Of a stretch of 64,000 nt of DNA, positions 22,127-34,798 are shown one piece after another. Source of the stretch: Hetaerina americana (taxonomy: Eukaryota; Arthropoda; Insecta; Odonata; Calopterygidae). The DNA lies in contig JAKTNV010000009.1 in NCBI GenBank assembly GCA_022747635.1, positions 32,030,622 to 32,094,621 on the forward strand, given 5' to 3'. Each line of letters opens with the position of its first letter. Position 1 is the stretch's first letter. Under the pieces are notes generated by a model, which saw only the letters and a program-made list of their open reading frames with translations, did no database searches and had not been told where the DNA came from. The position numbers and the translations under genes were made by a program.

Positions 22127-25100
22127 TGAATTATTTAATGTTTTACATCGTATCCAATTTGGAAGTTCAACGCTAATGCATTTCAAAGTTTAATAATATG
22201 GAATTCAGAGATAATAGGTTTTGTTCAGGAGCTTATTGAAGTTAGGAGCTTTTGAATGAACCCTGGGCAGAAGTCACGAACCTTTGGCGGAACGCCGTCC
22301 AAAGTGGTTCGCAGAACAATAATTTAGCTAGTAGAGTTGGGAGGGGGCTATGGGCAATTCCAAGGTAATACCTCGATGGGTTGGCACTAGAGAGAGTATA
22401 CTCTAATTTCCCACATAAATCTGGCAATGCATTTAATCACCAAAAGGTTCGCCATCCTAGGTGATCCTTAACAGACCCATCTGGTGATTAGTCGGCATTT
22501 GAAGGTGCCTTGAAATTTTTTAGCGATACTGTGAATTACATAGGCATGGCATGTGTTATCATCATACGATCATATTGATGAAATCTTAGTGCTTTCCACT
22601 TGACGTAATTTTCGCTACGAGACGACCGAAGCCAAGGGTCAGTATTTCCAATTTAAGAGCCTATCGAACAGTCATAAAATTTTATTATAAAAATTATGAA
22701 TGTTAACCAAATAAAAAAGAGAAAATTTTATTAAAATACGATGTGCATTTGTAATACGACCATTCGAAAGGTCAAAATTGCCGATAGAAAGAAATTATAT
22801 CATTGCATTTCTGATAAAAATGTCAAATCAAATTTAGGAGATTACCATTTTTTATTTATAGAACACTAAAGCAACGTAACTTCCGTAAATGGTCTGGGTG
22901 GAAATAGAATAAATGAGGAAAAGAAGCTCTGGAATATGTTGAAACAAGTTGATAGGATTTCTTCTTTGTTAGGAAACATTGTCTTATAGAATACCGTGTT
23001 TCGAGTTCAAAAGAAAAATGCATTTTCTAATAATATATAACATGAGAAGGATAGAAAAAGTTTTCAATAATGCGATCCTACATTATTCAGATGAACTACC
23101 TAGACTGTTCGCTCTGAAATATATGCTGAAAAGTTTCCGTTTAATTTGTTTAATTGTTCTCAAATATTTGCATGAACCTGTCCTTGACACTAGACCTTTC
23201 CCTCCTCGTTAGCTACATACAAATGATACGGGGTCACATCCTCTCACATACTATCATTCCCTAAATGACCCAGCCGCTGTACCCGCAATTCACCAAACGC
23301 CATCAACCCCAAACTTAAATGCTAACGAATTTCAATTGAATAGGGAGGATGAGCGTTATTCAGAATGTTGATGTTAGTCATGTATATCTAATCCAATATG
23401 TTTAAGCTCTTTCAAAATGAAAATATTTATCTGTGAAATATTTTTAATCAAGAATTTGTTGTTGATTTCCAATGGAATCATCGTGACATTTCGCTGAGAG
23501 GTTAACTTAGACTTCAATCCAGCTGGGGACAAATCCGGCAATTAGGCTTGATCGAGATTTAAATCCAGATCAAATCTAGTGGTTCTAATGGTTGAATTCT
23601 GCTCAAATGTTTAGTATCTTACACCCTAGGGCGTGATTAGTTTATGTCGGCTTTGGACGGAACTTTTTTGCGGCAACAGATGCCTGAAATGCCGACGCCT
23701 GTTGATATTAATTTTTATAGACCAGCTAAGAAATGCGATCTACAAATACAGTAAAAGAAACATATTTGCACAACATTATGATTGAATGATTTTCGGTTTA
23801 TATATATTTTCGCATATAGATTCACGGTGACAAAAGATACTGGAAATTACTCGGAGTCCGTGTAGGAAACATGTCACCGTGAAATGTTTTTGCTCCCACT
23901 AGCCGAAGATTCTGGTATGATGATCGGGCAAGAGTGAAAGAAGCAGATCACTTGCTGTGAACAGCCAAATATCTATTAAGGGCAGGAGTCGGGAGTGTTT
24001 GCGGTGTAGAGGGGAAATCATTTAGAATGGAAACTGTGATTAAGTCACCGATATGGTATATTTTTTTAAGGGCGCTATGTTGGTCGTCTGTGAGTTAGGA
24101 CCGTGTCATCTACATATGAATTGTACGAATTTTCTAAGCAAAAATTCTTGTCCATAATTTATATCAATTAATGATCTCCTGTTCTGAAACTACTATATTA
24201 ACCGTAACAGCTAACTATGTAGCATGATAATATGCGCAAAAACTTTTTTTTTAATATTAATCATTAAACTCCATTCTTAATTTGAACATAAGAAACGTTC
24301 CCATAGCTTAGGAATATATGCCCTTATTTGAAGTCCTGCGGAGTGGCAGTTTAATTAGATATTATTATTACATTAGGCTAATATGTAAATAACAGATTGG
24401 ATCCGTGCAATTTAACTGTTTCAATCTCTTAAAGCAAAGAAAATACATGTAATAACATAGTAAACGAGATTTAAAGCTCGCTTGTTTTTATAATTTAGCT
24501 TTTCAATTACAGTATTTAATTAGTGTTGCACCAAAAGTTGAATGCGTGCCTCATGTGATGGACTACATCTTCGATATAACGCAAATTTGCTGGGTAATTA
24601 CCCTATTGGCAACGCTCTAAGGCCATGTTACTGCAAACGTAGATGCCTAAGCCAGCCGTCAGTGCATGGTGTGTGGAACCAGAAATCTCGTTAGCGATGG
24701 AAACCTAGGAGGATGGCTGAGCTAATTGCAGGGAATCAATGAGTAAAAGATACAACTGAATGCGAGTGAAAGGCAAGATGGTCGGCGATAGAATGACGCA
24801 GGTGTTGGGAAGTGGGCGTTGGCGAGAATTTGCAGGAATATGTTGGACAAGGGTGTTAAATGAGAGAAGAACGGTCACCATGGAAGAATACGGATTTGGA
24901 CGTGGAAGAGAAAATAAACCCACGTCGTCATTGGTTTCTGCAATAAGGCGTTTTTCTTTTAGTTGCAAATGAAATTAAATAGGATTAGTCTTGTGTGAAA
25001 GGTTTTAATTTCGGTGCTGTCTTAATTCACTTACCGAGAGATATAAAAATATTCAACGTAATGCAATTTAAAGACTTAATTTGCGTGGTATTTATAGAGA

Positions 25101-28100
25101 GAACTCTCAAGCAAAAAATGCTGGATTACGTGCTTAAATTTTTATAAAAGCTTTCAAAAAGTTTGGGATTCGAAAGTGCGGAGTTTGCCAAAATATTGGT
25201 TGGGCTTCTATAACTTCCTTGGTTTGTGTTACATAATTACGCTGAAAAAATCAAGATAAACATAAGAAAGCCTTAAGAATTAAAACGACGTAGCCAAATA
25301 ATAATGGAAAATGCTCATCCTAAGGAATTAAATAAAATGCAGATGATTAAATTACGCCGAGGACTCAATGTTTTTTTAGCTTTGGGGATAAAGTAAGTTT
25401 TTATATCTCATGAAATTCTAAAATCAACTCCTGGCCATCTACATGACTATTTGAAGAGAAATTGACTTTTTCTTGAAAAATCCTTAATTTTTCGGTGCTC
25501 ATAAAAGTATTTTCAATGTCTCATGAAAATTCATGCACACTGTCCATTTTTAAATTGTTTTTAGGGTAAAATATTTGTAATTATAATAAATAATAATATT
25601 TGGTAAGGTGGAACATAGAATTCCGACAGTTGAATTTCCTGGACTCATGAGATTATCGTTAGGACAAATGGTTCTTTAATATGAACAAATAAAGAGCAAA
25701 TGATTAAAAATGTCAATTGAGTTCAAATAAATATATTTGCTTGATGATGTATCAATGAGCTTTTAGAGAGCATTTAGAGAGAAATAAACTGAAAACAACT
25801 CAAATGCATACTCATTGACTTTTGGTACCTGTGATAATACCAATAATACTGATCGGTGGTTAAATCTGTAATGATTAATTAAAACGGGATCACACAAAAC
25901 GAGTTAAACATTGTGATTATTTCACGAATGTATTTTAAAGATACAGAGAGCTCATTGAAAATGCAAATGAATGAAATATTATGATATTAATCGATTATTG
26001 CACGATTTTAAATGACCATTTTGCATTGTTTAAGATTTTGTGAAAATAACATCAGTGGTATGAACAATCTCACATAATGTATCTTTCAAATAATATTTCA
26101 ATCTATATTGTGGCTTTGCCTATCTAAATTCATATTATTCGTGCATTGAAAATTGTAATCAAGTGATAACTTACTCTTCTTCCTTAGTAATAATACGTTT
26201 AAAATACCCTTGAAGTTAATGTTAATACATTTCATAGATTTCTCATTGATCGTTTTTCATTATATTTCATCGTAGAAATATTTACCATTTCGAAGATAAA
26301 AACTTTTATTAGAAGAAACTTACTATGCGAAAAAACATTCTTTGAAAGATTTTATTTCATCAAAAGGTTACCAACTATTTTTTAAGCAAAAAATACAGAA
26401 TTCCAAGTGAACTACCTCTAGCAAACACATATTGATCCAAAGATATCGTAATAGCTTTCATAACCGGTTAAATAGATATTATTTCTCGAAAAGTTATAAG
26501 AATAAAAATAAACTTCACCCCTAACTTCTTTTTCTTTAATAGCCATCCAATAATTACAAATTATTACCATTACAGTGATAAGTCAGCAAATTAAATCTTT
26601 GCAGGCAATGCCATTTATAAATAGAAACATTAATAATACGGCTCAAAACATGTTTTACTTGGGGCAAAAAAGTATTTATAAATAGGTATAACATAAGAAT
26701 AGGTAGATCTTCATCACTGAATATTTTTAAATGGTCAATACTTAAATGTGTAAATTGGCTTTTGACACTAACAGTCGAACGACGAAGCTCGAATAATCAT
26801 ATGACATAATATAGCAAGAAGTTTATACACTTGAATTGATTGAATTCACCTTCCCTAGATACGGACAGGTGTTGAAGATATAAATTGAAGATATTCTGGT
26901 GTTAATTCCACAAGTAAGAGTACATTGTCTTAAACCCAATAGTTTTCGTTTCCTTTTCTCGTGCGTCGCCAACTTCCGGCCTCTTTATATTTTTAATATC
27001 CCCAACCACATTCCCTCCTATGTACATTCCACCTGTATCTTGCCAACCTCCTGCTAACTCTCACCACCCATCTTCATCTGACTTCAGTGACTTCATCACT
27101 ACTGTGCACGCTTTCAGGTCAATGAAAAAATCGCATCACTCACCAATGGCCGAATACTGACGATATTGTCGGCGAGTGGGACAATCTCAAGAGATAAAAT
27201 CCTGAATGGGGCCGCCATATAAACGGGTTTTGGAGGCAGGATTACCTGCGCGTCAATTTGACTTGGGCGTAGGACGTAAGATGGAAAGGATCAATATACC
27301 TCTTCACCTAGATAGGCTGATGTCATTTCCCTTTGTTTTTCTGATTCCCATTTTGGAATCCATCAACCGCCTATCGACATCTTGGAATAAAAATAAGAAA
27401 ACGGATGGTTTAGAGTGCTCTTGGCTGAAACCAAATATTATTCTAATCTCCGGCCAATTCGAAAGCACTTTATTTCTTTATCGAGTTTTAAATATTAATA
27501 TCCTTCACCCGGATGCAATTGATTTCCCTACTGAAGGTTTCTTTGTAATCCCTTTCCAAATTGGGAGGAATACTCCGACGTATTTTTATCGACCCTCGCG
27601 TATTTCGTATACTCGGATAGTTCGTTTTCCGGCGATGAATCGCACGTACCGACGTTAAATAGTTTCCTTTTCTCTATGCCGGTAGCAGTGAGCATTACAT
27701 TATATCCCAAGTACGCAGAAATTTAGAGCTTCAAAGAAATTATTTCGTATTCTCATTTGATGGAAATTAGGGTCGGCCAGTTCCCGAAAAGAGTCCTGAC
27801 AGGAATGCTTTGACCAGTTGATGATTAAGACGAGGTCTGGAATGACTAGTCTCACGATACTAAATTATAATGATCACAAAATTTTGTTTCCATCTATTGT
27901 AGGTATTGAGTATTAGAAATATTTCAGGCATTATAATATCTTCATTTTCATTTGTAAAGAAAATTAATAAATATCAGCCACACTAGGGGACATAGTTTGG
28001 CTTGCACTATTTCTAAATGGCCTCGATGTGTATACATGTATACCTGAGGCCAGTATGCGTGCATAGTAGTATATACTTAGTAGGCTCTCTGTTTTCATAT

Positions 28101-28714
28101 TGTTATAAAGGTAAATCTATTGAATTAATAAATCAACAACAGCAAGTTAAAGTTTTGTGTAATCTAAGCATGAAGTTGATTTTTTCATGAATATGGACTC
28201 CCATATTAACTAAACGTGAAAAAAATTATTCGATTACCGAAGAAGTTATCTAATAATTGCGACCTGATGCTTAAAACTGTGGTGAAAATTTGCTTGGCTA
28301 AAGTTAATATTAGACGACTTTAAAACAACTTCATATTATGATAACACAAAACCTGCTGTTTATTTACAAATCCAAATTAACTTTCATTACATGAATGAAA
28401 ACAGTTTAACTGTGTTTCTTTTATTTCATTTCATAAAAAAATTGTTTCTTAGAAATAAACCAACTGGGAAAATTAACTCTTTCCTTCGCGATCGATATAT
28501 TTAGCAATTTTGATTCCTTCAAAAACTATATTGTCTGGGAATAATAAATAAGTTGTCCCTTTTAATAATATTTCCAGATCCTTCATGCTGAAATATATTT
28601 TTGATCTAAAATAATTTTTAAAATATCAGCGCACAAAAATGTCTTTATCTCCAAATTAATAATACCTAATTATTTCAACATTCTATTTGCATTAGTTAAA
28701 TGTAAAGTTGCGAC
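22127..28714. other. Long AT-rich gene-free stretch
   Basis: About 6.6 kb, very AT-rich, especially 25000-26800. No conserved domain, array or clear repeat seen. Frames at 22979-23212, 24705-24968 and 27206-27658 are open for 60-150 codons but show no motif, signal peptide or splice context that I trust. Confidence 0.45.
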
Positions 28715-29640
28715 TTGATTTTCAGGAGCTTAAACGTAATCCCCCACTTGCAAAGAGTTAAGCGGAACATCACCGAGGCTAAATTTCTGTCTTTCTCACG
28801 TTACATTCTCAATTTCCTCCACCATTTTATTCTATTTGACTTGGAGGGAATGGTATCCCGGGCTCGTACGTTCACTCTATCTCACTCTCTCTGTCTTTCT
28901 ATCTCTCTCTCTCTCTCTTTCTATCTCTCTCTCTCTCTTTCTATCTCTCTCTCTCTTTCTCTCTCTCCCCATTATCCGCGGGACGTCTCTTTTTTGAAAC
29001 GAGCCGTCGCGATATCCTCTGATCCGGTCAATGCAAACATTTTTTTTAACCATCCCCATCCCCAAACAGAGCTTCGTGGCTCCGAGTCCACGCAATTCGC
29101 TTATATATTTCATCTCCGTCCCGCTTGGAGCTCACTCCCTCTAAACAGCGTCGTTCCGCCCAGAGAATCCGGCCTCCTAACCATACCGTGTCCTGGCATA
29201 CGTGAACGCATGTGTCCTCGAGCCGGTGTGTGTGCTTCCCCGCTTGTGTGTACTCTAGGGATCTGGCGCGGGAAAGGGAAGTTAAGTCGCCCGACCACTT
29301 TCGGAAATTGGCCGAGTTTAACTTTAAGTGAATTTTGGGCTTGGGAGGGGCGAATGTGGGAGGGGGTGTGCAGGGAGAAGGGGTGACCGCGATTCCTTTG
29401 CATGTAGTTTAAGGGAGTTATTGGTCTCGTGGTCCCCGGACATTCCTGTTGCCCGGAAAGCCCTCCAAAAATTGGAGATAGGTTGAGAGGGAGGGATAAG
29501 GGGGAAGGGAGTGAACGAGTTAATTGCCACGGGGCGAAGGGCCACGAAACTGATTTCCTCCTTATACTTAGTTATTTGCTGAGATCCTTCACGTGTCAAA
29601 CGCGGGCACTTCCGTCGTGCGATAGGAAATCATGGAGATA
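28715..29640. other. GC-rich island with CT repeat
   Basis: Contains a (CT)n-rich tract (28868-28968), then a GC-rich region that switches from C-rich to G-rich on the plus strand around 29260. A TATATA at 29102 lies 32 bases before a CTCACTC initiator-like sequence (A at 29134). This spacing fits a core promoter but the match is weak. Open frames on both strands are compositional. Confidence 0.4.
28868..28968. repeat. (CT)n microsatellite, imperfect
   Basis: CT units broken by regularly spaced TTTCTAT interruptions, giving a higher-order unit of about 20 bases. Confidence 0.9.
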
Positions 29641-30064
29641 GCATTTATTTACATCTGTAACCTCATAGTATTCCGCAAACCACTGTAAAGATGTTTATTT
29701 ATCTTGAGATATTTCACTCAATAACAGGCCGCTCTAGTTAAGAATTTCTAAAATTTAAGGACTAACACAATGCGCAAAATTATGGATGGAGCGTCTTCAA
29801 TCACTTCCATCAATACTTAATTAGATGGTGTTTTTTACCTTCTTATACCATATAAGAGAAGGGACAGGGAAATTATCCATGGATCCATATCCAGAAGAGA
29901 TTCAGAAGCTTTGAAAAGAATACGTTGCTTAGCTTCATGTTAATGGTACTACACCGGTTAATTTAGAAATGGAAGAAAGGAAATGTGATAAAATGAGAAT
30001 ATATTGGGCCTAGGAACGCATCATAGATAGATAGAAAAAGCTCTATGGGAAATGTATTCAAACC
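29641..30064. other. Non-coding stretch
   Basis: Nothing recognisable apart from a short GATA run near 30025. Confidence 0.4.
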
Positions 30065-30137
30065 GAGCGGTACAAATTATTATACATCAGAGCGGTAAAA
30101 TTATTATACATCAAAGCGGTAAAATTATTATAAATCA
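30065..30137. repeat. Tandem repeat, 3 copies of ~24 bp
   Basis: Unit GAGCGGTAAAATTATTATAC plus four bases, at 30065-30089, 30090-30113 and 30114-30137, with few differences. Confidence 0.9.
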
Positions 30138-30304
30138 TTATTCATCTTCATTATTAGCACCAGATCTTTCATCTTACATGTCGTTGGAATATTCATAATA
30201 ATAGCTGGAATAATTGTTATCATACGAGGGCAGTTCAATAAGTACCCGTTTTAGAATAAAGATAACACTCAATTGTTTCTGGCTTAACCTTGTGGAAATT
30301 CATT

Positions 30305-30465
30305 TTAATGAAATTATGAATACAAAGTAACTTTCCACTGTCCTTTATTAGCGTACAACTGGTTTCAACGCTCAAGCGTACCTGATGATGACGCTTGAGC
30401 GTTGAAACCGGTTGTACGCTAATAAAGGACCGTGGAAAGTTACTTTGTATTCTTAATTTCATTAA
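30305..30465. repeat. 161-nt near-perfect hairpin
   Basis: Arms 30305-30379 and 30391-30465 are exact inverted copies apart from about three mismatches, separated by an 11-nt loop. It lies between the end of the transposase and the 3' inverted repeat of the mariner at 30225-31334. Mariners do not normally carry such a structure, so I read it as a later insertion of an inverted pair of hammerhead-family ends. Confidence 0.9.
30382..30420 (+). ncRNA. Hammerhead-ribozyme-like core
   Basis: CTGATGA (30382-30388), stem II ACGC-TTGA-GCGT, then GAAAC (30404-30408), then CGGTT and GTA (30414-30416). The AC of GAAAC can pair with the GT to make the very short stem III typical of Penelope-like hammerheads, with cleavage predicted after the A of GTA. 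Stem I is doubtful: AGCG/CGCT can pair, but three bases separate it from the core, perhaps because the inversion joint falls here. Activity is inferred, not shown. Confidence 0.5.
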
Positions 30466-31159
30466 TAAAGAAAACATTTTTTTTTGTTTATCAACATAGA
30501 TTCCTTTTGAAAAGATATACTTCTCCCAATGTTCCGGCCATTTTTTTAACCCCTCCAAAAAATGGGATTTGTCGAACTATGCAAAATACGCCTCTGTCTC
30601 GGCGACAACTTCCTCGTTTGAGCTAAATTTTTTTCCACGAGTCATTTCTTCATGTTAGGGAATAATTAAATGTCGCAGGGAGCCAGATCGGGTGAATATG
30701 GGGGGTGCGGCAGCAATTCATAACTTAGTTCATGCAGTTTGGCGGCCAGTTCGAAGTTGACAGCCGGATCAGCGTGTTGTCCACCGTGAGCAATCGCGTC
30801 ACCCATCGGGCCGTCAATTTTTTCATCGCCAACTTATCATGTAAAATATTAATTGCCGTTCTGGTCGACACACCCACGGCCTCTGCTACTTCGCGCACTT
30901 TTGTTCGCCGATCAGCGAAAATCATGGCGTGGACTTTTTGAGTGGTTTCCTCGGTAACCACGTCTGCCGGACGTCCTGGTTGCTCCTCATCAAAAACAGA
31001 TGTTCGCCCACGATTAAATTCGTTGAACCAACATCTAACTGTTTTCATAGATGACGAAGTGTCCCCATAAACAGCATCCAGCTTTGCTTTTATCTCCTCG
31101 CATTTCTTCCCATCCAAAAACAAAAAGCGAATTACCGAACGATACTGCTCTTTTTCCAT
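30462..31159 (-). pseudogene. Deleted mariner transposase
   Basis: Start MEKEQYRSVIRFLFLDGKKC at 31159. The N-terminal helix-turn-helix pair is intact (RTKVREVAEAVGVSTRTAIN near residues 84-103) up to ARWVTRLLTVDN. The chain then jumps to a piece matching AKLHELxYELLPHPPYSPDLAPCD, read in another frame near 30674-30740, and to the C-terminal FLEGLKKWPEHWEKYIF piece near 30510-30560. The first and second catalytic Asp are gone; the third (PDLAPCD) survives. Stops and shifts separate the parts. Cannot encode a transposase. Confidence 0.88.
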
Positions 31160-31334
31160 ATTAGCGAAAAACAGGTCTTACTCGAATGGCTGCCAAATCC
31201 TCCAACTAACCTTTAAAATCAGTTAGAAATTTGTTTCACCTTCGTTTGATAGATGGCAGCACAAGATGATAACATAAACTTCCCTCAGGAACGTCCTTCG
31301 TCGCCAAACACGGGTAATTATTGAACCGCCCTCG

Positions 31335-32149
31335 AACAGATAAGGAGTTTAGGGAAACATGGAATTAAGGGCTTTTTGAATGAATGACGTAACTATGAGA
31401 AAGAAGTAGAATAGAAGGAATGCTGCAAGGCTGAATACTCTCTGAAAGGCTTTGGAACTGTCGTATTTCAACTTAGCCAAAAAAAAGTTACGATATAAGA
31501 ATTAGGTGTATTTTAAACAAAGAAGAACAAATGAATAATTAATTTTAAAAGTGTAATTCTGAAAATAACATGGTGGTACTGACACATTCTATAATATTAT
31601 GGAAAAGATTCTTTAACTAAAATATCCTAAAATTTATATCTAATATTCTCGACCAATCGAGATTTCGTAACCTAGAATGGAATGTGATTCTTTGGCATTG
31701 GTGGTGGCAAAAGGTGACTGATGGAATGTGGTAGAAAGTAGGAAGTTTCATTGATTGCAAAAATAGAAGATAAAAATCCTTCAAGTAGGTATCTCCGACG
31801 ATTGCAGTACTTAATCAACCAAATTTTTAATAGTAATGAATAGTATTCCCTTATTTGTGATGATTAAAAATGTAGCAAACACATGAATTTAGGAGTCACA
31901 AAAACTGAAGATTATGCACAACCACAAAATCAATGCAGATGAGACAGCAACAATCAAAATTGAGAAAATCAATTTTTTTTAAGGAAAAATGGTCGGGTAC
32001 GTTAAGGTAGTAAATTTTGTTGGCACAACGTTGTATTGATTATAATTGAAATATGTCAAATTTGAGCACTCCATTACAGAATATCGTTCAGAATTATACA
32101 AAGTATTTAAGTAGGGAAACTTAGTATTCCTTATTTTGATTTTCGGGGT
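31335..32149. other. AT-rich non-coding stretch
   Basis: Nothing recognisable. Confidence 0.45.
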
Positions 32150-33130
32150 GACTTTGAGATCGAATAACTTTTACTAACGTAAGTTACTTAGCTACTACGT
32201 AGTGAAAGAGATTATTAATTTAGAGCTCCCGAATAGGATAGCTTGTTTTCTTACTGCTTATAAGAATGCGTTTCTTATCAGCCAAATCCAAAATAGCTGG
32301 AACGTATCCATCAAACATAGATATCTTGTTACAAAGCTCATGAGAATAGCCGTGACAATAAATATACAGATTGTCTGCGTAAAAAATTAAACGCTTTTTG
32401 GAAGTTGAAGAACAAACAGTGAGAATAATGATGAACCAAGGACGGAATTTTGAAAGACTTATGAAGGAGAACTGGCCCATTTGGAATGGTTTTTAAAGAG
32501 TTGTTCACCCCTTGAAATTGATCGTTCAAATGGAAATTAAATAAAATCAATAGTTAGTAAAAAAAATTGATAATTTTTATTTTCAATATTAAACGTGAAT
32601 GACTGACACGATCAAAGGCTTTGGTGAAATCAAGAAATGCAAGAAACTGCTAATAGTAATATTGTTAAAACCCTGAAAAAAATCTGGCTGGAAATAATTT
32701 AATGTATTCTTGGCCAGAAGATATTCAGCAGTTGTTCATAAACGTTTGTTCAACCCAAAATTAACAACTTTCGATAAATAATATAAAATCGATATTGATC
32801 TATAATTGCCAGTAATTTGAGGATGAATAGTTTACCTTTTTATGGACGTCATTAACACAGACTTACAGGCTGAAGGGTATTCAGTCTGACGTAGGGAGTC
32901 ATTAAAAATTGTTGATGTTAAAGTAGGAGAAGATTTATTTCGGAAAACAATGGAGATTCTATAAATTCCCACTGAATTCTTTTTGAAAGCTTGAGGTAAT
33001 TATTCACTTCACCTGGTGTCAAGTGTGGAGAATGGAAACTATTCGCGTTTAAAGGAATTAATAGATCTGGGAAAATTGGAGGATTGTCTAAATGTATCAA
33101 TACATAATGCTTGGAACACGAAAGAAAAAA
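32150..33130 (-). pseudogene. LINE reverse transcriptase relic
   Basis: The minus strand, read across frames, gives motifs in correct order. LTPGEVNNYLK and GIYRISIVF near 33020-32930 match the N-terminal RT region (NYLKSLKN...GIDGIS). FLDFTKAFDRVSHSRLILKI at about 32650-32590 is the RT motif containing the first catalytic Asp. KRLIFYADNLYIYC near 32390 matches the YADD box, with the second Asp changed to Asn. Many stops and indels. Probably CR1/Jockey-like, of a different family from 7145-8230. No 3' tail recognised. Confidence 0.75.
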
Positions 33131-33743
33131 GTATTTCCTATTATTTCAAACTGAAGGATTAGAAAACTGGACTTAGAGAATGAATACTCATACATGCGCA
33201 CATATACCTATCGCGTATAATAAAAGTGGATGCTACAATCTTACTAACTTTCAGTCGTGATTACTGGGATAATTGCAAGTTTATTCCTCCTTACTTTTAC
33301 AGCTTACGGTGGATACGTAACATTCTTCATACCTAGGAACGAAATATTTTGCTGCGCGATATTTAAAACAAAATGTGTTTAAATCATGACAGATTTGTCA
33401 AAATAGAAATACACACTATATTTTAAAATCGGTATTTACGTACTATCTGGCGGATAAAATATCCAACCCCTCATATTGGTCTTTTAAAGATCATGAACAT
33501 CAATAAAACCATAAAATTCTGTAAGATTATTTTCGAGTAGACTCTCTTCTAGAATTGTGAGTTAAAATACCTCACTTCCTTTCACTCAACACGGCGAGAT
33601 TTTAACATACGAGAAAGAATGCCATTGAAAAATTTTTCACATCTTACTCCAATTAATTAATCACTATATTGGAAAATGGCTCATTTTTCCTACCCCGCCA
33701 AAAGACCAATTGCTTAATTTATTGAAGAACACAATGTATTTTT
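33131..33743. other. AT-rich non-coding stretch
   Basis: Nothing recognisable. Confidence 0.45.
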
Positions 33744-33792
33744 CCACTGGTCTTTATTTTGGTACTACTAGTACCAAAATAAATACCAGTGG
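33744..33792. repeat. Perfect-type hairpin, 23-nt arms
   Basis: Arms 33744-33766 and 33770-33792 pair with a single mismatch around a 3-nt loop (core GGTACT-ACT-AGTACC). A third partial copy of the outer arm (CCACCGGTAT) occurs just downstream near 33820. Confidence 0.85.
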
Positions 33793-34160
33793 TATCCCAT
33801 GTTATTTTCCACCGGTATAAGGGGAGTATGCCCGAAAGGAGCAATCAATTAATATTTATTTAATTGCAGACTTCATCCCTTATTTATTTACCCTTACCGA
33901 TCGTTAAAAATCATTTATTACTGATTTGACGTTTACATTTATTATGTTTTCATAAATCCATTGTTCATTATACATTCTGTTAATTTTGATTCAGGGCTAA
34001 TTAAATATTTAGTTCGAAATTAGTCAAATATTTAACAAAAATCAGCATAAAGCCTGATCAGCTTAAAATGCTCTTCAAAAGAAGTTATTTGAATTAAATA
34101 CTTTTTGTTTACCTTCAAATTCTTTATGTGAAGTGTTTGGTCTTCTGAAAGTATTAGGTT

Positions 34161-34798
34161 TTAACCCTTTCGCATCAGTTGCCGTGGCTCTACGGAAGTG
34201 ATGGCTGTCGGTTATTGCCGCCGATGGTGGCCAGGGATGCATGATCACCTACTCTTTGAAAAATTGAAAGAAATACATTATTTTATTTTTTGTCACATAG
34301 TATCACTCATGATTAAAAGGGAGATTATTTATTCCTGATTTTTAGATCTGATATAAATTTAATTTTGCAATGATTAAAAAGGGTCTGTTGTCTTCCACAG
34401 CCCAACATCATGCTTGCAAATGAGATGATGATATTAAGTTTTTTTCGGTTAGGCGAAATAAGATAATGAAGGTATGAAAATAAAACCCAGGGCTCATATT
34501 TTATTGAATATTTTACACATAAAGAGCAGCAGTTAAACTTGCAGGTACGTTAATCTTCTGAACAAAGGAGAAATTTTATTTGAAGAGAACATATGAGACG
34601 AAGATATTTTATTGGTGCTGAAATATCTGTTCTCACCCAAACAGTTATACATAAATTTTGGAAATTCCCTCAATGTTACTTTTAAATCATACTTACTTAT
34701 TAATAGTACGACTACGCTATCCCAATATGATGTTTATTATAAAATATTTTGAAAGCATATGGTATGTGAGTCAGTGATTCTGTGATTAACAGGGTTAA
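34161..34798. mobile_element. Possible piggyBac-like remnant
   Basis: The left boundary TTAACCCTTT and the right boundary AGGGTTAA give an inverted CCCT end flanked by TTAA on both sides, the target site of piggyBac-type elements. Match between ends is only about eight bases. The left end is followed by a GC-rich self-complementary stretch (34180-34240). No transposase. Could be coincidence. Confidence 0.3.

Larger units (their letters stand above)
30225..31334 (-). mobile_element. mariner, deleted and carrying an inserted hairpin
   Basis: Ends match as inverted repeats (CGAGGGC.GTTCAATAA.TACCCGT). TA precedes the left end at 30223-30224; the right flank now reads AA, probably mutated. The 1110-bp length is the sum of a loss (most of the catalytic core) and a gain (the palindrome at 30305-30465 near the 3' end). 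A third mariner family, distinct from those at 13481 and 21372 by its ends. Confidence 0.9.

Noticed and set aside
27206..27658. 150-codon open frame
   Set aside because: No motif, signal peptide, splice context or neighbour; frames this long can occur by chance in 64 kb.
30065..30137. CRISPR-like repeats
   Set aside because: Units are contiguous with no spacers, in an animal genome context.
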